Assembly (NCBI RefSeq): GCF_004217115.1
Contig: NZ_SHKN01000003.1
Span: forward strand, 174,904-238,903
DNA: 64,000 nucleotides
Reading direction: 5' to 3'
From: Ancylomarina subtilis
GTDB lineage: Bacteria; Bacteroidota; Bacteroidia; Bacteroidales; Marinifilaceae
In this document: one piece after another, positions 18,320 to 28,888 of the stretch
Layout of the letters: each line of letters opens with the position of its first letter
Numbering within the stretch: position 1 is the first letter of the stretch
Made by a program: the position numbers and the translations under genes
Notes under the pieces: model-generated
Database searches by the model: none
The model's input: the letters and a program-made list of their open reading frames with translations, nothing else
What the model was told of the DNA's origin: nothing

Positions 18320-18700
18320 GTGAATCTTCCTGATTATAATCAAATTAATGTTTCTAAGTATCGCGATAAAGTCGAGATCATAAAACAAGTTGCAGCTCAG
18401 ATTGAAAAAGATTTTTATCAATTTGGGTTCGAAGTTCAGTTTTCAGGAAACCCGCATAATGCTTATGATGAACTTTTTTCTCAGATAATTGAGCATGTGG
18501 CCTATATGCTTAGCCAGGATTATCACCGTTTGGTTTTACTCTTGTATCAAATTGATTTGAGCGAAAAAGAGATATTAAAAAATGAAATAAAATACCCCAA
18601 TGCGGATAAACACCAGCTTTTGTCGGAATTGATTATTCAGCGTGAGCTTAAAAAGGTGCTTATCCGAAATTATTTTAAAGAGAATCCTGATAAATTATAA
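18320..18700 (+). CDS. Small conserved protein of unknown function
   Basis: 126 residues, no signal peptide or membrane segment, mostly alpha-helical, charged at the C-terminus. The start is GTG at 18320; no in-frame ATG lies near. It sits 51 bases after the DUF4837 lipoprotein gene and upstream of pdxA in a run of conserved plus-strand genes, and its codon use is like that of its neighbours, so it is likely a genuine gene. I do not recognise a domain. Confidence 0.7.
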   Translation: MNLPDYNQINVSKYRDKVEIIKQVAAQIEKDFYQFGFEVQFSGNPHNAYDELFSQIIEHVAYMLSQDYHRLVLLLYQIDLSEKEILKNEIKYPNADKHQLLSELIIQRELKKVLIRNYFKENPDKL

Positions 18701-18767
18701 TCATCGATACTTGTTAAGCTATGAAATAGAGCGAGATGATTATAATAGATCTTTTCTTTAATCTTAT

Positions 18768-18775
18768 TACTTTTG
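18768..18775 (+). promoter_or_regulatory. -7-like box TACTTTTG before pdxA
   Basis: Matches TAnnTTTG, about 130 bases before pdxA in a 203-base gap; no convincing -33 partner. Confidence 0.25.
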
Positions 18776-18903
18776 TGAAAACATATTTGGATTGCTGCTC
18801 TTCATTTTGGATTTAGAGATTGCATAGAAATGAGGTTTCTTAAATAAGAGACTTCCATTTTGATAGATGCTGGCAATTCAATCGATATATAAAAAACAGA
18901 CCA

Positions 18904-19983
18904 ATGAAAGATACTAAAATAAAAGTCGGAATAACACAAGGTGATATTAATGGGATTGGCTACGAGGTGATAATAAAAACCTTGATGGATGCTCGAATTC
19001 TGGAAATATGTACACCTATTATTTATGGTTCGCCTAAGGTTGCTGCATATCACAAGAAGGCACTTAATATCGAGGACTTTAGTTTAAATAACATTAAGAC
19101 GGCTCAGGATGCTCATACCAAAAGAGTTAATGTAATTAACTGTACAGATGAGAATATCAAGGTTGAACTTGGTAAATCAACTGCAAGTGCAGGTGTTGCA
19201 GCTTTAGCTTCTTTGGAGGCTGCAGTAAAGGATTTAAATGAAGGAAATATTGATGTTTTACTAACTGCACCGATTAATAAAAAGAATATCCAGTCGAAGG
19301 ATTTTGTATTCCCGGGGCATACAGAGTATTTGGAATCCAGAATCAATTCAGGAAAATCGTTGATGTTACTGATTAGTGAAAAACTTAGGGTTGGTGTTGT
19401 GACGGGGCATATTCCAATCTCAAAAGTCTCAGAAAGTATTACGGAAGATAAGATTATTGAGAAATTAACGATTCTGAATAAATCGTTGATTCAGGATTTT
19501 GGAATTCGTAAACCAAAGGTGGCTGTTCTTAGTCTGAATCCGCATGCCGGGGATGATGGTTTGATTGGCTCTGAAGAAAAGGATGTAATCATTCCGGCTA
19601 TAGAAAAAGCCAGAAAGAGTGGTATTATGGCTTTGGGGCCATATCCTGCTGACGGTTTCTTTGGATCAAATGATTATTCAAAGTTTGATGCCATTTTGTC
19701 CATGTATCACGATCAGGGACTGACGGCTTTTAAAGCTTTATCTTTTGATTCCGGGGTTAATTTTACTGCTGGCTTATCTAAAGTGAGAACATCTCCTGCT
19801 CATGGCACAGCTTATGCAATTGCGGGAACCAATGTTGCTTCTCCTGAATCTTTTCAGAAAGCTTTATATATGGCTATTGATGTTTATCGAAACAGAATAC
19901 AATTTGAAGAATTGAATAAGGATCCAATGAAGGTAAAAACGCCAAGTGCAGATTTTCAGAACAAAAGACAATCTGTAAAATAA
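18904..19983 (+). CDS. pdxA: 4-hydroxythreonine-4-phosphate dehydrogenase
   Basis: 359 residues. NAD-dependent oxidation of 4-phosphohydroxy-L-threonine in the DXP-dependent route to pyridoxal phosphate, cytoplasmic. Motifs: VGITQGDINGIGYEV at the N-terminus, APINKKNI, the zinc ligand in FPGHTEYLE, LNPHAGDDGLIG, MYHDQGLTAFK (second zinc His) and TSPAHGTAYAIAG. Slightly long because of a short C-terminal extension. Followed 53 bases later by ruvA. Confidence 0.95.
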   Translation: MKDTKIKVGITQGDINGIGYEVIIKTLMDARILEICTPIIYGSPKVAAYHKKALNIEDFSLNNIKTAQDAHTKRVNVINCTDENIKVELGKSTASAGVAALASLEAAVKDLNEGNIDVLLTAPINKKNIQSKDFVFPGHTEYLESRINSGKSLMLLISEKLRVGVVTGHIPISKVSESITEDKIIEKLTILNKSLIQDFGIRKPKVAVLSLNPHAGDDGLIGSEEKDVIIPAIEKARKSGIMALGPYPADGFFGSNDYSKFDAILSMYHDQGLTAFKALSFDSGVNFTAGLSKVRTSPAHGTAYAIAGTNVASPESFQKALYMAIDVYRNRIQFEELNKDPMKVKTPSADFQNKRQSVK

Positions 19984-20036
19984 CTGCTGTTTTTGATCTA
20001 AATATACTGTAAATACACTCATCCAATTTTACCTAT

Positions 20037-20618
20037 ATGTTTGAATATATCAAAGGTGATATAAATGAATTGACCCCTACGAATGTGGTTATCGAGAATC
20101 ATGGTATGGGGTATATTATTAATATATCACTAAATACATACTCTCAGCTTTCTGGTCATAAATCCACTCAATTGTATTTGCATCAGGTTATTCGTGATGA
20201 TGCTCATCTTTTCTTTGGATTTAAAGATTTGAAGGAGAGAGAAATCTTTCGTTTGTTGATTTCTGTTTCAGGGGTTGGTGCAAATACAGCCAGAATGATG
20301 CTTTCGTCACTAACTGCTGATGAAATTAAGAAGGCCATTTTTTCTAATAATTCCAAAACATTGCAGGATGTTAAAGGAATTGGAGCGAAAACGGCACAAC
20401 GAATTATTATTGAACTTAAAGATAAGATTGGGAAAGAAGATGAAATGGGCGAAATTGTATTGCTTCAGGACAATACAATTCGTGAAGAAGCGTTATCTGC
20501 TTTAATAATGCTTGGTTTTGCTAAAAATTCTATTGCCAAAGTACTTGACAAAATTATTAAAGTAAATTCCCCGGCAAATGTTGAGGAGTTAATTAAATTG
20601 GCTTTGAAACAGCTGTAA
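20037..20618 (+). CDS. ruvA: Holliday junction branch migration protein RuvA
   Basis: 193 residues. OB-fold domain I (about 1-63, MFEYIKGDINELTP), two helix-hairpin-helix motifs in domain II (ISVSGVGANTARMML, LQDVKGIGAKTAQRIII), an acidic linker (about 133-145) and the C-terminal RuvB-binding domain III (REEALSALIMLGF). It tetramerises on four-way junctions and loads the RuvB helicase. The order ruvA-sprA-gcvH is shared with gliding flavobacteria. Confidence 0.95.
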   Translation: MFEYIKGDINELTPTNVVIENHGMGYIINISLNTYSQLSGHKSTQLYLHQVIRDDAHLFFGFKDLKEREIFRLLISVSGVGANTARMMLSSLTADEIKKAIFSNNSKTLQDVKGIGAKTAQRIIIELKDKIGKEDEMGEIVLLQDNTIREEALSALIMLGFAKNSIAKVLDKIIKVNSPANVEELIKLALKQL

Positions 20619-20641
20619 TCTAAATCGTAAAATCCCCCTTC

Positions 20642-23600
20642 TTGAAAAAATTGGTTCAATACATATTAGCGTTTTTGTTTTTATTCTCTCTAGGGCTTTC
20701 GAGTAAAGATCGTTCTTTGAGGGCAGATGCTTATTCTTTTGAGAGTTTACAACAAGATAGTACACTAAAAAAGAGTACAGAACGGATCATCAACCCTAAA
20801 TCACCGTTTAATAAGGCTAAAAAGAAAAGTTCTAAGGATGAGTCATTGCCTTATGCTTTTGACGATGAAGATGATACCAAGCTTAAAAAAGATCAAGTCA
20901 AGTCGCCTTTATATTTGAACGATCCGTCTAATATTGAGACAACAATTGTTTACGATCCTGTAACGGGAAATTATATTCTTAAAAAGCGAATTGGAGGAAT
21001 GGATTATCGCAATTCAACCTCGATGTCGAAATCTGAGTTTCAAGCCCAGCAAAATCAGGCAGCTTTAAGAGACTATTGGATGGAGCGCATTTCATCAGAC
21101 AGGTATGTTAGTGGTGCTGATCAGCGTTCTTTTTTGGGTTCAAAAGTGTTTGGTAAGCTGTTTGGTAATACCGCTATTTCTATTAAACCTCAGGGGGCTG
21201 CTGAACTGAGTTTTGGTATTAGTACAACCAAGGTTGATAACCCAACCATACCTGAAGAACTTCGAAAAACGACCAGTTTCGACTTTGATGAGAAGATCCA
21301 AATGAGTGTTTCGGGTAAGATTGGAGATATCCTATCTATGGAGGTGAATTACAACACCGAAGCGACTTTTGATTACGAAAATCAGATGAAACTGGAGTAT
21401 AATGGTGAGGATGATAACATCATTAGAAAAGTTGAGGCTGGTAATGTATCTATGCCGATTTCCAATACTTTGATCACCGGAGGACAGAATCTTTTTGGTG
21501 TGAAAACTGAAATGCAATTTGGGAAACTTTCTGTGGCATCGGTGTTTTCTCAGCAAAAAGGGGAAACCAAGGTCGTGAATATGGAAAATGGGGCTCAGAA
21601 GAGTGAATTTGAAGTTTCGGCTGATCAATATGAAGCGAATCGTCACTTCTTTCTATCAAAATATTTTTATGACACTTACGATCAGGCAATGGCCAAATTG
21701 CCGATTGTGAATTCGGCCGTTACAATCAATAAAATTGAGGTTTGGATTACGAATAAAAATTCAAATTTTGAGGACTCCCGAAATTTTGTTGGTCTTGTTG
21801 ATTTGGGTGAAAATTACGTTTCGGGAGAATACCCGGATAATGAGAAGACTGGTTCAAATAGTAGTTTCTATAACCAATTTACTGATGGTGTATATAGTGG
21901 AGTACGTGATATAAATCAGGTTACCAGTGTTTTAAATGGGAATTATGTTGCGGGTAAAGACTACGAGAAAGTTGAAAATGCACGACTATTATCGGAAAAT
22001 GAATACACATTAAATAGACGTTTGGGTTATATCTCATTGAATCAATCGTTGAATGCTGATGAGGTTTTAGCTGTGGCCTATCAGTATACCGCAAACGGAG
22101 AAGTATATCAGGTCGGTGAATTTTCGACAACGGGTGTTAGTGCGCCTCAATCTCTTATTCTGAAACTTATAAAAGGAACCAATTTGAATCCATCACTGAC
22201 CAGAACGTGGAAGCTGATGATGAAGAATATCTACAATATTGGTGCTTATCAAATCAATTCTGAAGATTTCCGTCTGGATGTGTTGTATCAGAATGATCAG
22301 GCCGGCTCTCAATTGAATTATATCGATATTGATGGAACAGGAAAAAATGAAATTTTATTGAGCTTATTGAACCTTGATAATTTGAATTCACAACTGGATC
22401 CTAGTCCTGATGGGATGTTTGACTTTATTGAGGCTTTAACGATTTATCCGAATAAGGGACGAATCATCTTCCCGGCTAAGGAGCCATTCGGTTCGTATTT
22501 ACGATCGAAGATTACGAATAATGCTATTGCAGATAAATATGTTTTTGAAGAACTGTATACCAAAACACAAAATGAAGCCCAGCAAATTGCTGAAAAAAAT
22601 AAGTATGCCCTTAAAGGGAGCTACAAGTCAACAGGTGGATCAGAAATCTCATTAAATGCATTGAATGTCCAGCCTGGATCGGTTGATGTGAAGGCCGGAG
22701 GAATTAAGCTTATTGAGAATATCGACTATACGGTTGATTATACCCTGGGACGAGTTAAAATTATTAATCAGGCATTACTTGAAGCAGGTACACCCATTTC
22801 AATCTCATCTGAAAGTAATTCGCTCTTTAATATCCAAACGAAAACATTGGTTGGGGTTCAGATGGACTACCAGTTTGATAATGATTTTAATTTGGGAGCA
22901 ACCGTAATGCATCTTTCAGAGCAGCCACTAACCCAGAAAGTGAATATTGGTGACGAACCGATTTCGAATACCATTTGGGGGTTGAATGGGAGTTACAGAA
23001 CGGAATCCATGTTCTTGACGAATTTGGTTGATAAACTTCCGTTTATCGAGACTAAAGAACCATCTCAAATTTCTATTGAAGGTGAATTTGCACAATTGGT
23101 ACCCGGACATAATAAGGCAATTGGTAGTTCAGGAACAGCCTATATCGACGATTTCGAAGGGACTGAAACGTCCATCGATATGAAGAATTACAACTCCTGG
23201 GTTCTAGCCAGTACGCCACAAAATCATCCTGATTTTCCTGAAGGTAATCTGAATAATGATTTGGCATACGGTTTTAACCGTGCTAAGCTAGCCTGGTATG
23301 TGATTGATCCGCTTTTTAATAGAAATACCTCTTCAACACCGGCACATATCCGATCGGATAAGGAACAATTATCGAATCACTTTGTTCGCGAGGTTTATGA
23401 AGAGGAAATCTGGCCTAATAAGGAAACTGCGACTGGTATTCCAACAAATATTTCAGTGCTGAATTTAGCATACTATCCTACAGAAAAGGGGCCCTATAAT
23501 TACGATGTGGATGGGCGAGCCAATATTTCAGGTGGTATGAATGCTGATGGAACATTGAAAAACCCTGAAAATCGATGGGGGGGAATTATGCGTAAGATTG

Positions 23601-26600
23601 AGACCAATGATTTTGAGGCAGCGAATATTGCTTATGTAGAATTTTGGATGATGGACCCATTTGTGTACGATAAGACTCACAAAGGCGGGGATATCTTGCT
23701 TGATTTAGGTAATGTTTCTGAAGATGTTTTGCGAGATTCACGTAAGGGTTTTGAGAATGGCTTACCTACCAGTAGTAATATTGTTTTGGTTGATTCAACC
23801 GTTTGGGGACGTGTTCCTTTAGTGCAGTCACTGGTTAATTCTTTTGATAATGATAACCAATCCAGAAAATATCAGGATGTTGGGATGGATGGTTTGGCTA
23901 CTGAAGACGAGAAGACTTTCTTCGATAAATATATCTTGGATGTGCAGAATTCAGCCAACTTGGGTGTTGGTTCAAAAGCCTATTCGAATGCCATTACTGA
24001 CCCGTCCAGTGATAACTTTCATTATTTCAGAGGTGGTGATTTTGATGCGACTGAGGTAAGTATTCTGGATAGATATAAGAATTTTAATGGACCTGAAGGT
24101 AATTCACCAACGGCTGACCTGTCACCAGAACCCTATACTACTTCCGCTACAACTTTACCCGATGTAGAGGATATCAATCATGACAACACTTTGAGTGAGA
24201 CAGAGGCCTACTATGAGTATAAAATTCATCTTGCTCCTGATGAGATGAAGGTCGGTCAGAACTTTATTGTGAATAAGGTTGAAAGTACGGTAGATCTTGC
24301 AAATGGAACAAAGGGTACGGTAAACTGGTTTCAATTTAAGGTTCCGGTTGAAGAATATAATAACAAGCTGGGGAACATTAACGACTTTACTTCGATTCGT
24401 TTCATGAGAATGATGATGAAAAATTTTGAAGAAGAAGTGGTGTTACGTTTTGCTAGTTTGGATCTGGTTCGTGATGACTGGAGAGAATATGATCAAACTT
24501 TACGTCCTGATTTATTAGAGTCTTCTGAAGATACTCGCTTCGAAATATCAGCAGTCAATATCGAAGAAAATGCTGAGAAAGAGCCTGTAAACTATGTTTT
24601 ACCTCCAGGGATCGATCGTGTTGTTGATCCAAGTAACCCTCAGCTTTTGCAATTGAATGAACAAGCAATTCAGTTAAAGGTGACCAATTTGGAAGAGGGA
24701 GATGTTAAAGCGGCCTATAAGACATTGAATATGGATGTTCGAAAGTATGGTACACTGAAGATGGATGTTCATGCTGAGAGAATAGAGAATCTGAATCTTG
24801 AAGATGACGACTTGAGAGTTTTTATTCGTATGGGATCTGACTATCAGAATAACTACTATGAGTACGAAATACCTTTGAAGTTAACCCCCTTTGGTCACTA
24901 TACAAATGATAATTTGGATGACAGATTAATTGTATGGCCGGATGCCAACCGTTTCGATTTTAAATTGAATTTATTTTCGGGGATAAAACAGAAAAGGAAT
25001 AATGAAATGCGTGCTGATAAATCAAGTGTCAGTCTTACTGATATTTTTGAGCGACCCGTTATCGAGCTTGATCGAAATGCCGGACCTTTAGCTGAGAATA
25101 ATATTATACGTATTAAAGGAAATCCAAACTTAGCCAATGTTCGTACAGTGATGATTGGTGTTCGTTATCCGCAAGAAGGGACTGAAAACGATGGTGAACG
25201 AAAAGCTGTTGAAGTTTGGTTGAATGAGCTACGGTTGACCGATTTTGACGAAGATGGCGGTTGGGCTGCTAACTTGCGAGTGACCACGAAACTAGCTGAC
25301 TTGGGAACTTTAACCTGGGCTGGTAGTCGAATGACTGCGGGTTTTGGTGGTATCGAAGATGGTGTGAACAGTAGAAATAAGGAAGATATTTTCCAATATG
25401 ATTTCTCCGCCAGTCTTGAGCTGGGTAAATTCTTTCCTGAAAAATCAGGAGTGAGAATACCGATGTATTATGCTATTTCTGAGGAAACCTCAAATCCTGA
25501 GTATAATCCTCTCGATCCGGATATTCCTCTTGATGTTGCACTTGATCAAGCTGCAAATAAAAAAGAACGAGATTCGATTAAGCATATCGCTCAAGACTAT
25601 ACCAAGCGAAAAAGTTTCAACTTGACGAATGTTCGTATTGAAAAGCAGGAAGGAAAAGCCAAATTGCTTGATGTTTCGAATCTGTCTGCTACCTATTCGT
25701 TTAACGAAACATATTCCCGAAATGTGAATAAGGTACGTGATCTGGAGAAGAACTATCGTGGGGTACTGAATTATACTTATAGTTCACGACCAAAGAATTA
25801 CACACCATTCAAGAAAACAAAATCATTAAAATCGCCTTATTTGCGTTTATTACGTGATTTTAATTTTTATTTGATGCCAACACAGGTTTCGGTTCGTTCA
25901 GATATTCAGAGGTATTATCGCGAAATTGAAACCCGTAATATTGAGCAACCTGATCTTTTGATAACGCCTACTTACGATAAGAATTTCAACTGGTATCGTT
26001 ATTACGATTTGAAATATAATCTGACGAAGAATCTGAAATTTGATTTCTCTGCGACCAATACATCACGTATTGATGAGCCAGATGGAATTGTTGATAAGGA
26101 TAGAGATAGAGATGCCTATAATATCTGGAAGGATTCTATTTGGAATAATATCATGGATGGAGGGCGTAATGTGCAGTATCACCATAATTTTAATGTGACC
26201 TATAAGATCCCTATTAATAAGATTCCGTTTCTAAATTGGACCTCTTTGACAACCCGATATACGGGTTCATACGATTGGAATGCAGGTGCAATTGTTGAAG
26301 ATGAGAACGTTGAACATGGTAATATCGTTCGAAACTCGAATAATATTCAGTTGAATGGGCAAATGAATATGGTTAATCTCTACAATAAATCTAAATTTTT
26401 GAAGAGGATTAATCAGAAACATAGCGGTACCAGACGCTATAAAGCCCAAAGTAACAAATATGAAAAGGTTAGTTACGAGGGGGAGATAGATGAACTGAAA
26501 GCTATGGTTGGTAAGTCAGTATATCATAAGTTAGGCACTAAAGATATTCAGGTTAAGGTTTACGATTTAGAGGGGAAAGAAGTTCGAATTGAATACCGAC

Positions 26601-28141
26601 CGCTTTCAGCTAATCGGGTGCGTGTGATCTCTAAACGATCCTTGAAAAATGCTCGTGTCAGAATAAATGGAAGGGTAGAGGAAAAAGATAATTTATTTGT
26701 CAAACTTGGGGAAAACATTCTCAGACTGGGTATGAGTGTTCGAAATATCTCTTTAGGTTATTCAGAAACAAATGCCACAACTTTACCTGGATATTTACCA
26801 CAAACCAATTTCTTTGGAGGTGAAACTTATAACGGATCGAAAGCTCCAGGCTTTAATTTTTTAATTGGTAATCAGGACAGGGATTTTGCTGCAAAAGCAG
26901 CCCGAAGGGGATGGATTACAACGGATCAAACACTGAATGCACCTTATGTGATGACCCATACTGAGAATTTCACGTTTCGATCAACCATTGAGCCAATTAA
27001 AGGTTTGAAAATAAATCTGAATGCAAATCGAAATTACTCGAAGAATATCAACGAGTTTTATATTTATAACGAAACTGAATCGACACCTGATCAACCAGTA
27101 TTCGATGCAAAAAATAAGACACTAACCGGGAACTTCAGCATGACTTTCATGAGTATGAAATCGGCGTTCTTTAGTATAGGTAATACAGGTAATTATTCTT
27201 CAAAATATTTTGAGGAGTTTCTGAAAACGCGTCAGTCTGAATCGTTACGCTTGGCTAAGAAACGATGGGGGGAGACTTACGAGGATCACCCTAAAACTAT
27301 AGAAGTTGACGGAAAAGAAGTTATTGTAAAAGATTATTATGAAGGTTATGGTCCAACATCACAGGAAGTGTTAATACCAGCCTTCCTGAAAGCATATGGT
27401 GGCGGAGGGAGTAAGTATAATAAGCTTTTCCCGGGAATCGATAAGATGATGCCAAATTGGCGGGTAACTTTTGATGGTTTATCCAAGATTCCTTTAGTTA
27501 AGCGTTATTTCAAGTCGATTAATATGAATCATTCATATACTTCAACCTATAATATTGGATCCTACAATAACAATTTGAATTATGTAGATAATGGATATGG
27601 CTTTACGGATGAATTTGACTTGGTTGACAACTATTTATTGAGGTATGAAGCCAATTCTGTTTCGATAAATGAGCAGTTTAATCCGCTGATTAATATTGAT
27701 ATGATGTGGAAGAATAATTTTACAACAACTTTCGAGATTAAGCGTGCTCGTAATCTGACTTTAAGTTTGGCAAATACACAGTTGACCGAAGTGGCTTCAA
27801 GTGAATTCATTTTTGGCTTGGGCTATCGTTTTGATAATTTGGGACTGATTATTGGGTCAGGATCCGGTCAGAAGAAATTTAATAGTAATCTAAATCTTCG
27901 TGGTGATTTATCTATCAGAAAGAACAATACCATTATTAGAAAGATTGTTGATGAAGTTGATCAGTTGACTTCAGGCCAGAAGGTTGTGAGCATTAAAATG
28001 TCAGCAGACTATGTGCTGAGTAGTCGCTTTAATTTACGATTGTATTACGACCGAATTGTGAATGAACCCTATGTATCACTTTCATACCCAACTACAACAA
28101 CGGAATTTGGAGTGAGCGTACGTTTTACACTCGCTCAATAG
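20642..28141 (+). CDS. sprA: Type IX secretion translocon SprA/Sov
   Basis: 2499 residues, the size of SprA (Flavobacterium) and Sov (Porphyromonas). The signal peptide (about 1-23) is encoded from a TTG start at 20642 (TTG AAA AAA TTG), 23 bases after ruvA; no nearby in-frame ATG gives a signal peptide. The chain is a very large outer membrane barrel (36 strands in the known structure) with repeated periplasmic/plug segments; family stretches visible include the region around SVSGKIGDILSMEVNYNTEATF, GTAYIDDFEGTE, RWGGIMRKIETNDFEAANI, VRTVMIGVRYP and the terminal EFGVSVRFTLAQ. It is the pore through which T9SS cargo leaves the cell, and in gliders also serves motility adhesins. No cargo protein with a T9SS C-terminal sorting domain is seen in the window. 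Confidence 0.96.
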   Translation: MKKLVQYILAFLFLFSLGLSSKDRSLRADAYSFESLQQDSTLKKSTERIINPKSPFNKAKKKSSKDESLPYAFDDEDDTKLKKDQVKSPLYLNDPSNIETTIVYDPVTGNYILKKRIGGMDYRNSTSMSKSEFQAQQNQAALRDYWMERISSDRYVSGADQRSFLGSKVFGKLFGNTAISIKPQGAAELSFGISTTKVDNPTIPEELRKTTSFDFDEKIQMSVSGKIGDILSMEVNYNTEATFDYENQMKLEYNGEDDNIIRKVEAGNVSMPISNTLITGGQNLFGVKTEMQFGKLSVASVFSQQKGETKVVNMENGAQKSEFEVSADQYEANRHFFLSKYFYDTYDQAMAKLPIVNSAVTINKIEVWITNKNSNFEDSRNFVGLVDLGENYVSGEYPDNEKTGSNSSFYNQFTDGVYSGVRDINQVTSVLNGNYVAGKDYEKVENARLLSENEYTLNRRLGYISLNQSLNADEVLAVAYQYTANGEVYQVGEFSTTGVSAPQSLILKLIKGTNLNPSLTRTWKLMMKNIYNIGAYQINSEDFRLDVLYQNDQAGSQLNYIDIDGTGKNEILLSLLNLDNLNSQLDPSPDGMFDFIEALTIYPNKGRIIFPAKEPFGSYLRSKITNNAIADKYVFEELYTKTQNEAQQIAEKNKYALKGSYKSTGGSEISLNALNVQPGSVDVKAGGIKLIENIDYTVDYTLGRVKIINQALLEAGTPISISSESNSLFNIQTKTLVGVQMDYQFDNDFNLGATVMHLSEQPLTQKVNIGDEPISNTIWGLNGSYRTESMFLTNLVDKLPFIETKEPSQISIEGEFAQLVPGHNKAIGSSGTAYIDDFEGTETSIDMKNYNSWVLASTPQNHPDFPEGNLNNDLAYGFNRAKLAWYVIDPLFNRNTSSTPAHIRSDKEQLSNHFVREVYEEEIWPNKETATGIPTNISVLNLAYYPTEKGPYNYDVDGRANISGGMNADGTLKNPENRWGGIMRKIETNDFEAANIAYVEFWMMDPFVYDKTHKGGDILLDLGNVSEDVLRDSRKGFENGLPTSSNIVLVDSTVWGRVPLVQSLVNSFDNDNQSRKYQDVGMDGLATEDEKTFFDKYILDVQNSANLGVGSKAYSNAITDPSSDNFHYFRGGDFDATEVSILDRYKNFNGPEGNSPTADLSPEPYTTSATTLPDVEDINHDNTLSETEAYYEYKIHLAPDEMKVGQNFIVNKVESTVDLANGTKGTVNWFQFKVPVEEYNNKLGNINDFTSIRFMRMMMKNFEEEVVLRFASLDLVRDDWREYDQTLRPDLLESSEDTRFEISAVNIEENAEKEPVNYVLPPGIDRVVDPSNPQLLQLNEQAIQLKVTNLEEGDVKAAYKTLNMDVRKYGTLKMDVHAERIENLNLEDDDLRVFIRMGSDYQNNYYEYEIPLKLTPFGHYTNDNLDDRLIVWPDANRFDFKLNLFSGIKQKRNNEMRADKSSVSLTDIFERPVIELDRNAGPLAENNIIRIKGNPNLANVRTVMIGVRYPQEGTENDGERKAVEVWLNELRLTDFDEDGGWAANLRVTTKLADLGTLTWAGSRMTAGFGGIEDGVNSRNKEDIFQYDFSASLELGKFFPEKSGVRIPMYYAISEETSNPEYNPLDPDIPLDVALDQAANKKERDSIKHIAQDYTKRKSFNLTNVRIEKQEGKAKLLDVSNLSATYSFNETYSRNVNKVRDLEKNYRGVLNYTYSSRPKNYTPFKKTKSLKSPYLRLLRDFNFYLMPTQVSVRSDIQRYYREIETRNIEQPDLLITPTYDKNFNWYRYYDLKYNLTKNLKFDFSATNTSRIDEPDGIVDKDRDRDAYNIWKDSIWNNIMDGGRNVQYHHNFNVTYKIPINKIPFLNWTSLTTRYTGSYDWNAGAIVEDENVEHGNIVRNSNNIQLNGQMNMVNLYNKSKFLKRINQKHSGTRRYKAQSNKYEKVSYEGEIDELKAMVGKSVYHKLGTKDIQVKVYDLEGKEVRIEYRPLSANRVRVISKRSLKNARVRINGRVEEKDNLFVKLGENILRLGMSVRNISLGYSETNATTLPGYLPQTNFFGGETYNGSKAPGFNFLIGNQDRDFAAKAARRGWITTDQTLNAPYVMTHTENFTFRSTIEPIKGLKINLNANRNYSKNINEFYIYNETESTPDQPVFDAKNKTLTGNFSMTFMSMKSAFFSIGNTGNYSSKYFEEFLKTRQSESLRLAKKRWGETYEDHPKTIEVDGKEVIVKDYYEGYGPTSQEVLIPAFLKAYGGGGSKYNKLFPGIDKMMPNWRVTFDGLSKIPLVKRYFKSINMNHSYTSTYNIGSYNNNLNYVDNGYGFTDEFDLVDNYLLRYEANSVSINEQFNPLINIDMMWKNNFTTTFEIKRARNLTLSLANTQLTEVASSEFIFGLGYRFDNLGLIIGSGSGQKKFNSNLNLRGDLSIRKNNTIIRKIVDEVDQLTSGQKVVSIKMSADYVLSSRFNLRLYYDRIVNEPYVSLSYPTTTTEFGVSVRFTLAQ

Positions 28142-28212
28142 TCTTATGTCCAATAACATAAACAAATATTTATTTTGAAATAAGAGTTTATTTAATAGTT
28201 CGAAAAAAAATG

Positions 28213-28220
28213 TAAATTTG
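28213..28220 (+). promoter_or_regulatory. -7-like box TAAATTTG before gcvH
   Basis: Matches TAnnTTTG 38 bases before gcvH, suggesting that gcvH can be transcribed apart from sprA. Confidence 0.35.
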
Positions 28221-28257
28221 GGGCAAATAATGAACCAGATATAAACAAGAATTAATC

Positions 28258-28632
28258 ATGAACGTACCTGAAAATTTAAAGTTTACAAAAGATCACGAAT
28301 GGATTCGTGTTGAAGGTGATACAGCCTTTATTGGTGTTACTGATTTTGCTCAAGGAGAATTAGGAGATATCGTTTTTATCGAAGTTGAAACTGAGGGTGA
28401 GACTTTGGATAGAGAAGAAGTTTTTGGAACAATTGAAGCTGTTAAAACTGTTTCTGATATGTTTATGCCTATTGGGGGTGAAGTATTGGAATTCAATGCA
28501 GAATTGGAAGATGCTCCAGACCTTGTAAATACAGACCCTTATGGAAAAGGATGGATCATTAAAGTTAATGTTGCAGATGCTTCGGAATTAGAAGACTTAT
28601 TGACTGCTGATCAATACAAGGAATTGCTTTAA
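28258..28632 (+). CDS. gcvH: Glycine cleavage system H protein
   Basis: 124 residues. Carries the aminomethyl group on a lipoyl arm between the P, T and L proteins of the glycine cleavage system. The lipoylated Lys63 lies in [26 protein letters not shown] at the N-terminus and [11 protein letters not shown] near the C-terminus are standard. Neighbour of sprA as in many Bacteroidota. No other gcv gene is in the window. Confidence 0.96.
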   Translation: MNVPENLKFTKDHEWIRVEGDTAFIGVTDFAQGELGDIVFIEVETEGETLDREEVFGTIEAVKTVSDMFMPIGGEVLEFNAELEDAPDLVNTDPYGKGWIIKVNVADASELEDLLTADQYKELL

Positions 28633-28653
28633 GAATTTCCTTATAATATATAA

Positions 28654-28679
28654 AGCTCCGACTCGTCGGGGCTTTTTTT
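28654..28679 (+). terminator. Rho-independent terminator after gcvH
   Basis: Stem GCTCCGAC / GTCGGGGC (one G-T pair) with a tight loop, followed by seven T. Confidence 0.85.
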
Positions 28680-28829
28680 ATGTCTTTATATCTGATCTCT
28701 GACCATTTTGTTATTTATGGAACAACAGGCCTGATTTTATATGTGAGGCGTTTATACCTCTTAATTCTGTTGTCGTGTGAAGATTTATGGATGTTAATTG
28801 GATTCATCGAATATTGGTTGATAGGAGGT

Positions 28830-28868
28830 AAAAAAAAGAGAGGCTGTTTCAGATGAAACAGCCTCTCT
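28830..28868 (-). terminator. Strong terminator of the rimP-nusA-infB operon
   Basis: A perfect 15-bp stem (28837-28851 with 28854-28868, AGAGAGGCTGTTTCA) with a two-base spacer; on the minus strand it is followed by eight T. On the plus strand it is followed by CTTTTAT, so it may also stop readthrough from gcvH. Confidence 0.92.
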
Positions 28869-28888
28869 CTTTTATATGTATTGAGCTA

